Under the pieces are notes generated by a model. That model worked only from the letters and a program-made list of their open reading frames with translations, did no database searches and was not told the DNA's origin. The position numbers and the translations under genes are program-made. A stretch of 39,244 nucleotides of DNA from an uncultured Eubacteriales bacterium (GTDB taxonomy: Bacteria; Bacillota; Clostridia; Christensenellales; Aristaeellaceae): contig CADANQ010000021.1 in the NCBI GenBank assembly GCA_902789365.1, forward strand, positions 1-39,244. Direction: 5' to 3'. This document shows positions 34,444 to 39,244 of this stretch, in pieces (the stretch's first letter is position 1; each line of letters starts with the position of its first letter).

Positions 34444-35052
34444 TTAAAGCTCGTCCATCCAGGCCCCCTCCGTGATCCGCTGAACCTCCTCCGCCGGGAA
34501 ATACGTATAGTCTATCCACACGAAAAGGATATTGAAGGTATAGATCATGCCGTTGACATGGATCAGGTCAATCTTGACGTACCCGTCCCCGTCGGGCACG
34601 AGCCACTGGGTGGTTTCCTTAACGGTATCGGGGGATAGGCGCTGCAGCAGGCTGCCCTTCAGCGCGCGCAGGCCGCTGTTCGCCGGCAGCGGCAGGGCAT
34701 ATTTTTCGATGAGTTTTTCACGCATCTGCCCGTAGATCCGCGCGGCGTCGCCGGCAGTCGGCGTATCGAAACGGTAGAGCATTTCCGTGAGCCCCTTGTC
34801 TTCGCTGACATAGTAGGATACCAGCGTATTGTCCAGGCCCACCGCGGTGCCCATAAACTGGACGTCGCCGTAAATGATCTTTTTCATGGGATCCACGATT
34901 TGCGTAAGCCCTTCCCTGGCAAGGATCGTCTCCTCGGAATCGCCGAAACGCAGGCCGTTCCGAAGCGTAAATCCCGGAGCGGCATCCTCCGCAAACGCCC
35001 CCGCGGACAACAATACCGTAAGAGCCAGGATGCAAGCCATGAACCGTTTCAT
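34444..35052 (-). CDS. Small exported protein, unknown function
   Basis: 202 residues with a signal peptide (RFMACILALTVLLSAGAFAE, cut near residue 20). The mature part starts FTLRNGLRFGDSEETILARE, a pattern seen in small secreted proteins that carry a short lead repeat, then IIYGDVQFMGTAVGLDNTLV and a C-terminal YTFNILFVWIDYTYFP segment. Not recognised. Start: ATG at 35052 with GGGAGGA at good spacing; the frame is open to 35124 without a ribosome site. It lies 54 bases upstream of the amber-interrupted gene, probably in one transcript. Confidence 0.75.
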   Translation of the reverse strand: MKRFMACILALTVLLSAGAFAEDAAPGFTLRNGLRFGDSEETILAREGLTQIVDPMKKIIYGDVQFMGTAVGLDNTLVSYYVSEDKGLTEMLYRFDTPTAGDAARIYGQMREKLIEKYALPLPANSGLRALKGSLLQRLSPDTVKETTQWLVPDGDGYVKIDLIHVNGMIYTFNILFVWIDYTYFPAEEVQRITEGAWMDEL

Positions 35053-35126
35053 TTGATTGTCCTCCCTGTTATATATTCGTCCGATAAGCGCCTCGCCGGA
35101 ACGGATACGGGACCCTTCCCGCACAT

Positions 35127-35155
35127 ATTATACCGTATCCGAAAAAAACAATAAA
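35127..35155 (-). promoter_or_regulatory. Promoter for the two small secreted-protein genes
   Basis: On the minus strand TTTATT (35150-35155), 17-bp spacer, TATAAT (35127-35132), 74 bases before the start codon. Confidence 0.6.
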
Positions 35156-35281
35156 GGTTATTTTTTTGCATCAACTGCCTGAAAAACCTACCCGAACGGC
35201 GCCGGGAAATCATTATTCCGGGCGATGATTTTTTTTGGCGCCGCCGACAGGGCCTTTTTCCGTATCACGTCCCCCGCGTAC

Positions 35282-35382
35282 AAACAGGCGGAAACCGCCG
35301 TTTGTCGGCGTCCGGCCCGTTCGCCGAATCGGGGTGAAGGGGTGAAACCCTTTCCGCGGGGTTTGGGGCCGCGCAGGCCCCA
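35282..35382 (-). repeat. ~100-bp dispersed repeat, copy B (inverted)
   Basis: Reverse complement aligns with 33681-33782 (shared GGGGCCTGCGCGGCCCC, ACCCCGCGG, TTTCCGCCTGTT). Together the copies flank the 1.5-kb segment with two small secreted-protein genes. Just beyond it, ACACATAGAACCGTCCCCTG with TGTGT (35402-35426) is another short palindrome. Confidence 0.75.
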
Positions 35383-35438
35383 TCCGCCCCGGCCGACGCC
35401 CGACACATAGAACCGTCCCCTGTGTTCATTGGCGGCGC

Positions 35439-35465
35439 AAAAAAAAGACCTCCCTTCGGGAAGTC
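35439..35465 (-). terminator. Intrinsic terminator of the DUF2828 gene
   Basis: On the minus strand GACTTCCC and GGGAGGTC pair (one G-T) around GAA, followed by eight T residues, 17 bases after the stop codon. Confidence 0.85.
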
Positions 35466-35481
35466 CGGTCGGTCATTCAGG

Positions 35482-36978
35482 TCACGCGTGAATCATGCCG
35501 TAGCGCTTGCCGTTCAACACCCGCAGCATATGGTCCATGGGGGTAATGTTGCCGTCGAACTTTTCCTTCAGCGCGTGGGTGCCCGCGCCGCTCTGCAGCG
35601 CGGTGCCCCGCGTGTGGGCGGTGACCGGGGCCTGCATCTGCCAGGAGTTCACGTTGTGGAACACCACCGCGGGCATCCGGTAGCCGTGGGCCTCGAACTT
35701 TGCCCTGCAGGCCTCGTATACGGTCCTGCTCGGGTCCCTTACCGCGTAATTGAACTCCATATCGGAAAAGATATAGAGCACGGCGGGCATTTCCTCCTGC
35801 TTTGCGTTGGCGTTCACAGCCGTCCGCAGGATCAGGTCGAACACGCCTTCCAGGTTGGTGCTTCCGCCCCAGGGCATGGTGCCGATGTAGCGCAGCTTGT
35901 CCCGCAGGGTTTTGCCTTTGATTTCCACCAGGTGGGGATCGCTTTCAAAGGTAATCAGGTGATTGTGGAAAACGCCCTTGCACCTTTCGGCGCAGTACAG
36001 TCCCATAGCCTGGGAAATCAGCGCCGGCTTCAGGCCGTTCGACCAGTACATGGAGCCGGAAGTATCCACCACGCTGATGGCGTTGGCCGAACCGATCTCT
36101 CCGGGCAAATGCTTCCACAGTTGTTCCAGCGCGCCCATTTCGCCGGGATCGTTTATGCTCCAGCAGCAATCGCTGAAGAATGGCCGCAGCACCTCATAGG
36201 GGAACAGCGTTCCGGTATGGATGCGCCTGACGCCCTTCCGGACGTCGTCCAGGTATTTGTGAAAGCGTGCGGCGTCCCTTTTGCCGAAAGCGCACCGGTA
36301 TTTGAGCATCGCCTGGGCGGGCACCGCCTGGTAGTTCACCTTTTCGGCCTGCCCCTTGGACAGGCACCGTTCCGCCAGTCCGATGCGGGCGCGAAGCGCG
36401 GTCAGCATGGCGCGGTATTCGCGTTTCTCCATGCCCAGCGCGGCGATCATATCCCGCGCGCTTTTGCAGGTCTTCGGACTGGACGCGTTGTCGGAAGGCA
36501 GCCATTTGGCCAGCAGGGAAATGTGCGCGTCTTCCTCGCCCTTATCGCGCCTTTTCAGAGCGGCCATATCCTCCGCCAGCTGCCGCCTGATCACCCGCAC
36601 GGTCTCTTCCTCGGCGGGGGTGCCCAACAGGCACATCAGGTCGTCCCAGCGGCCGAATTCCGCCACATACCGGACGTTCTTCTTCGCGGTCTCGGGCCAG
36701 GCGAAGGCCACGTGGCGCAGAAGGGTGCGGAACAGCTTCCTTTCGCCCATGCCCTCGCGGATGTCCCTCAGGTGGAACAGCAGCTTCGCGGCCAGCTCCG
36801 GCGTCTCGATATACGCCCGGTCATACAGCGCAATCTGGTCTTCCCGCCTGCGCCAGCGCATGCCGCCGGCCACCGCGAAGAAGTCCAGGCACGCGTCCCC
36901 GGTGCTTGAGTGGGTCCTGGCCCCGTTCAGGGTCCGGGTATAGTTTGCTTCCGTTTTCAGGTTTTCAAGATAGCTCAA
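35482..36978 (-). CDS. DUF2828 family protein with von Willebrand A-like C-terminal part (Ro60-like architecture)
   Basis: 498 residues, soluble. The N-terminal two thirds are helical: LNGARTHSSTGDACLDFFAV, AKLLFHLRDIREGMGERKLF, VAEFGRWDDLMCLLGTP, then SLLAKWLPSDNASS. The C-terminal part is vWA-like: the metal-binding DTSGSM near residue 305, WGGSTNLEGVFDLI, and IFSDMEFNYA. This matches DUF2828; the order of helical repeats plus vWA resembles Ro60/TROVE proteins that bind misfolded RNAs and Y RNAs, though RNA binding here is inference. Start: TTG 36978 with GGAGG 8 bases upstream; no ATG fits better. It is preceded by a ~560-base leader and a hairpin-rich region. Confidence 0.85.
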   Translation of the reverse strand: MSYLENLKTEANYTRTLNGARTHSSTGDACLDFFAVAGGMRWRRREDQIALYDRAYIETPELAAKLLFHLRDIREGMGERKLFRTLLRHVAFAWPETAKKNVRYVAEFGRWDDLMCLLGTPAEEETVRVIRRQLAEDMAALKRRDKGEEDAHISLLAKWLPSDNASSPKTCKSARDMIAALGMEKREYRAMLTALRARIGLAERCLSKGQAEKVNYQAVPAQAMLKYRCAFGKRDAARFHKYLDDVRKGVRRIHTGTLFPYEVLRPFFSDCCWSINDPGEMGALEQLWKHLPGEIGSANAISVVDTSGSMYWSNGLKPALISQAMGLYCAERCKGVFHNHLITFESDPHLVEIKGKTLRDKLRYIGTMPWGGSTNLEGVFDLILRTAVNANAKQEEMPAVLYIFSDMEFNYAVRDPSRTVYEACRAKFEAHGYRMPAVVFHNVNSWQMQAPVTAHTRGTALQSGAGTHALKEKFDGNITPMDHMLRVLNGKRYGMIHA

Positions 36979-37539
36979 TCGTTTTTCCTCCTTTCCTCCG
37001 TGCTGGCGGCATTCCGGCCGCCGCGAGGACCGGGCGAACGCTGTCGGGGATACGTCGCGCCTCCCCGGATGCTTCCCGCGGGGGCGTTCCCGCGGCAAAT
37101 GAACCGCCGCGCTTCCGGCGTTTTCGCCTTTCCGGAAGGCGGGGCGGAGACGGCTTCCCTGCCCTTGCGATCGGGCGGGCCGGACCCCGCGGGCATTTCA
37201 GCGCCGCATGCCGTTTGCCTTGTCTCCGCGGGGGACCTTCATCGTCCCCCTGTCCCATCCTGACAGCTGTTCCCGTGTCCTCCCCGTTTCGGGTCTTTGG
37301 AGCGCTTATGTCCAGAGAATGATCCGCGCCGCTTTGGTTCTTCGGAGTCCCGCGTCCCATGCCGCGCCGAACGCGCCGCCTTCCTTCCGTTCCCGTTCCG
37401 TACCTTCCGGAAAGGCCATAGGATGCGTTTTTCCGCCGTTCCGCCGCCGCGCTTCCCACGCCGGTCGTGAAGGGCGCCTTTCAATGAGCGTCGGATAAGA
37501 AACCGGATCCTTGTGCAGACGCGAAATGATAATCCCGTT
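36979..37539 (-). other. Long GC-rich leader of the DUF2828 gene, no protein gene seen
   Basis: Between the promoter at 37540-37567 and the TTG start lie about 560 bases rich in G+C and short inverted repeats. Six-frame translations give only low-quality, Arg/Pro/Gly-rich frames without ribosome sites. It may be a long 5' untranslated region or hold a further small RNA. Confidence 0.45.
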
Positions 37540-37567
37540 ATCTTAAGTTCTGATGCATGTCTGTCAA
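37540..37567 (-). promoter_or_regulatory. Promoter upstream of the DUF2828 leader
   Basis: On the minus strand TTGACA (37562-37567), 16-bp spacer, TAAGAT (37540-37545). The -10 box is identical to that of the promoter at 38326-38354. Confidence 0.65.
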
Positions 37568-37617
37568 CCCATCGGCGACCGCGCCTCCTTTCGGAACGGT
37601 TCGGGTCGTGGGGGAAA

Positions 37618-37802
37618 CGGGTGCTTCACGGCCTGGAGGAGGCGCCGGTTCCCCGGTCCTTGCTCCTTTGTCGGGAATTCCTTCGTTTGCTGTGACATGC
37701 GCTGCTGTATGCGTCTGGATCCGCAAGGAAAACCTTCGCTCATCAGGAAGCCGGTTCTCTGGCTGGCTTCTTCAACAGGGAAGCTTTTCTTCCCTGTCAT
37801 CG
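37618..37802 (-). ncRNA. Candidate structured RNA, copy 1
   Basis: Read on the minus strand this starts with a perfect 9-bp hairpin ACAGGGAAG/CTTCCCTGT, then GAAGCC...GGCTTC closing a loop with CAGAGAACC, a conserved ACAGCAGCGC block, and ends CCAGGCCGTGAAGCACCCG. The same order is found at 38151-38320. In the second stem the pair C-G here is U-A there, a compensatory change. No good promoter lies directly upstream of this copy. Not a known RNA family to me. Confidence 0.45.
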
Positions 37803-38054
37803 TTGAGGCGAGGCCCTCCGGCGGAAGCTGTCCTTCCTCCGGAAGGGATCTGGCAGAAAATGCGGTCCCACGGACCCGGAGACGCGCCTCGCCGTTCATC
37901 TGTTTGCGTCCGAAACCGCCGCTGTCAGGCGCTCCCATTCCGTTAATACGCCTGAATGCAGCCAGATGTCCCGCGCTGCGTTTCCCCTGTTTCCATGGCC
38001 TGCACGCCGGCCGTGGCGGGCGCCATGAACCATACAGTTGAAGCAGACAGGCGC

Positions 38055-38068
38055 GATGATTAATCATC
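38055..38068. promoter_or_regulatory. Perfect 14-bp palindrome, possible operator
   Basis: GATGATTAATCATC is its own reverse complement, lying between the two structured-RNA copies. It could bind a dimeric regulator; a weak minus-strand promoter (CTGACA, 15-bp spacer, TAATCA) overlaps it. Other sequence from 37803 to 38150 shows no gene. Confidence 0.35.
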
Positions 38069-38150
38069 AGATTGTTTTGTCAGATCGTCGTTCGTTGTGA
38101 GCGCCTTCCATCAAACGCCACCTCCCAGGTGGAATGGTTTCATGATGGTA

Positions 38151-38320
38151 TCGGGTGCCTCACGGCCTGGATCCGCAGGGGTTGATCCGCTTTTCCTGGC
38201 TGCCGTCTGACCGCGCTGCTGTGTGCGCCTGATCTCCTGCCGACGGGGCTGCATGGCCGAAGTCGGTTTTCTGCCGGACTTCTTCGACGGGGGCCCTTTC
38301 GGGTGTTTCCCCTGTCGATG
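38151..38320 (-). ncRNA. Candidate structured RNA, copy 2, with own promoter
   Basis: Read on the minus strand it begins, right at the predicted transcription start, with a hairpin (TCGACAGGGG/CCCCCGTCGA enclosing CCC-GAAA-GGG), then GAAGTC...GACTTC with loop CAGAAAACC, the ACAGCAGCGC block, and ends CCAGGCCGTGAGGCACCCG. No open frame with a ribosome site fits. It aligns with 37618-37802 over its whole length with gaps in the middle. Confidence 0.5.
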
Positions 38321-38325
38321 GCTGT

Positions 38326-38354
38326 ATCTTAACACTTAAAAACGGCCCTGTCAT
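38326..38354 (-). promoter_or_regulatory. Promoter of structured-RNA copy 2
   Basis: On the minus strand ATGACA (38349-38354), 17-bp spacer, TAAGAT (38326-38331). Transcription would start at about 38319, the first base pairs of the hairpin. Confidence 0.6.
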
Positions 38355-38380
38355 TAAACCCATGGTTGAAAATCGGGCAT

Positions 38381-38417
38381 AAAAAACAGGGGTCCGCCGC
38401 CGGGCGGATCAGACCCC
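38381..38417 (-). terminator. Intrinsic terminator of the 5'-nucleotidase fragment
   Basis: On the minus strand GGGGTC...GACCCC (38389-38417) with an inner GC stem, then TG and TTTTTT. Confidence 0.8.
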
Positions 38418-38507
38418 ATGAATACCGCCGTCAGGCCGCGCGGCGCGGAAACGGCTTTCGGCGCGCGATATCCGCGCCGGTCCTTTATACGGTTCTTCGC
38501 GGTTATG

Positions 38508-38973
38508 TCATTCGATCCCGACAATATGCCAGTTTTCGCTGCATTCCGGGGTAATCACGCCGTCCCGGACGCTGACGATATAATCCCGGATCAGCTCCCG
38601 GATGCCGCCGATATCGCCGCGCACGTCCTTTTCCAGGAGGACGGGCATATCGTCCGCCTCGCAGATAACGCCCGGGACCAGCAATTGGGACGCGGCGCAG
38701 TAATTGTTCACCGCAAGGGTAAATTCGTCCGTGTCCTTCACGGGCGCGCCGTCCGGCCAGGTCAGGTCCAAAATGCGCCCGCCCGGCTCCATCCCGGGGT
38801 CCACCCGATAGCATACGCCCTCGAACATAAAATAATTGTAATCGGCAAAACCGGGATCGACGGAAATCGCCGTATCCCCGGGCCGCAGGGTATTGAAATA
38901 ACGGGCCGACCACTCCATAAACCTTTTCAGCTGTCTCCCGTTCATGCGGAGCAGGTAAAGGGTGTTGGGGTAT
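38508..38973 (-). pseudogene. 5'-nucleotidase C-terminal domain fragment, cut at a repeat boundary
   Basis: The frame matches the C-terminal part of the UshA-type 5'-nucleotidase: NTLYLLRMNGRQLKRFMEWS, SVDPGFADYNYFMFEGVCYR, DEFTLAVNNYCAASQLLVPG. Recognisable coding begins at KYPNTLYLL, i.e. at about 38973, precisely where the terminal repeat (38974-39046) starts. The metallophosphatase domain and signal peptide are missing. An ATG at 38945 would give a 145-residue fragment but sits inside the conserved domain without a ribosome site. The lost 5' part may lie beyond the window on the other side of the element. Confidence 0.8.
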
Positions 38974-39046
38974 TTCAGTCGTTTGTGAAGGAGAACGAAC
39001 GTATGGCAGCAGCGGGGAGGTATCGGAGGGATCTCCCTCCGATTAT
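38974..39046 (+). repeat. End of a multicopy element, right copy
   Basis: 71 of 73 bases match the reverse complement of 1-73. Starts TTCAGTCGT, has AAGGAG followed 9 bases later by ATGGCAGCAG, and a hairpin ATCGGAGGGA/TCCCTCCGAT. It interrupts the nucleotidase frame. A 21-codon frame runs from ATG 39003 to TAA 39068. Confidence 0.82.
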
Positions 39047-39244
39047 AATCCGCTTAAGCTTCGTGTAACGGCCTATCGGGTACACGGTCCCGATGCCGTT
39101 CCGGCGAGGAGTGAAGCGGAACGACACCCCGAACCGTTCCCGCAAGAGAGGTTCGGGGTTCGTACCCGGCCGGCGGTGCCGCTTGGACGCAGGAAAGTAA
39201 GCGCCGCCGGCGAGGCTCAGGACTCGGGGAAGGGGTTTCCCTTC
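39047..39244 (+). other. Hairpin-rich continuation of the terminal element
   Basis: Four hairpins in a row: ATCGGG/CCCGAT, GTTCCG/CGGAAC, CCCCGAACC/GGTTCGGGG (9 bp) and CCGGCGG.../...CCGCCGG, then CTCGGGGAAGGGGTTTCCC. No long open frame. It looks like a structured RNA segment of a mobile element (intron, retroelement or transposon leader), but I see no group II intron or known ncRNA signature. It runs off the window. Confidence 0.4.

Noticed and set aside
37564-38335. Minus-strand open frames of 167 and 74 codons in the hairpin-rich region
   Set aside because: Arg/Pro/Gly-rich, no ribosome sites, and the two RNA copies are not conserved in the same reading frame; conserved stems fit RNA better than protein.
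38974-39244. Group II intron 5' end
   Set aside because: A hairpin next to an insertion site recalls class C introns, but no GTGCG start, domain V or reverse transcriptase frame is visible in the available bases.

Overview
The window looks like chromosomal DNA of a G+C-rich member of the Bacillota (class Clostridia), probably an anaerobic gut or rumen commensal. The pointers are strong Shine-Dalgarno sites, sigma-A promoters close to TTGACA-17-TATAAT, a phenylalanine T-box ahead of pheST, a cobalamin riboswitch, a type Ic-like aspartate aminotransferase and a DUF5058-family membrane protein. The genus cannot be fixed from this piece. No tRNA, rRNA, CRISPR array, phage or conjugation module was recognised.

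Layout. Bases 1-73 and 38974-39046 are inverted copies (71/73 identical) of the end of one element, so both window ends stop inside the same repeat. From 267 come miaA, a MATE exporter and a truncated membrane-protein gene. From 3132 to 6779, on the minus strand, is a corrinoid uptake operon (btuF-btuC-btuD plus a nitroreductase) behind a cobalamin riboswitch and a consensus promoter. A divergent promoter drives a large SNF2/SWIM helicase, followed by NADP-isocitrate dehydrogenase. A secreted 5'-nucleotidase and an aspartate aminotransferase lie on the minus strand, then a SAM-dependent methyltransferase-like gene, the tRNA t6A gene sua5/tsaC, a divergent protein-kinase-like gene, and pheT/pheS with their T-box. 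A GH51 arabinofuranosidase remnant without its N-terminal third lies between pheS and the serine biosynthesis pair serC-serA.

The right third is more accessory. Between 26.2 and 28.9 kb, two inverted low-complexity tracts flank a small unknown protein and an exported phosphatidylserine-decarboxylase-like protein. Next is a translationally coupled minus-strand operon (DUF5058 membrane protein, second membrane protein, M20 peptidase), divergent from two exported proteins (a TlpA/ResA-like thioredoxin and an SH3/discoidin-like protein). A second inverted pair of ~100-bp repeats flanks two small secreted-protein genes, one of which carries an in-frame amber codon.

The most unusual region is 35.4-38.4 kb. 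A DUF2828 protein (helical N-terminal part plus von Willebrand A-like part, an architecture like the RNA-binding Ro60/TROVE proteins) is preceded by about 1.4 kb without convincing protein genes. That stretch holds two diverged copies of a ~175-nt hairpin-rich sequence, one with its own promoter and with a compensatory base-pair change between the copies. This is the best candidate here for an undescribed protein-ncRNA system. The window closes with a 5'-nucleotidase fragment cut exactly at the boundary of the terminal repeat.
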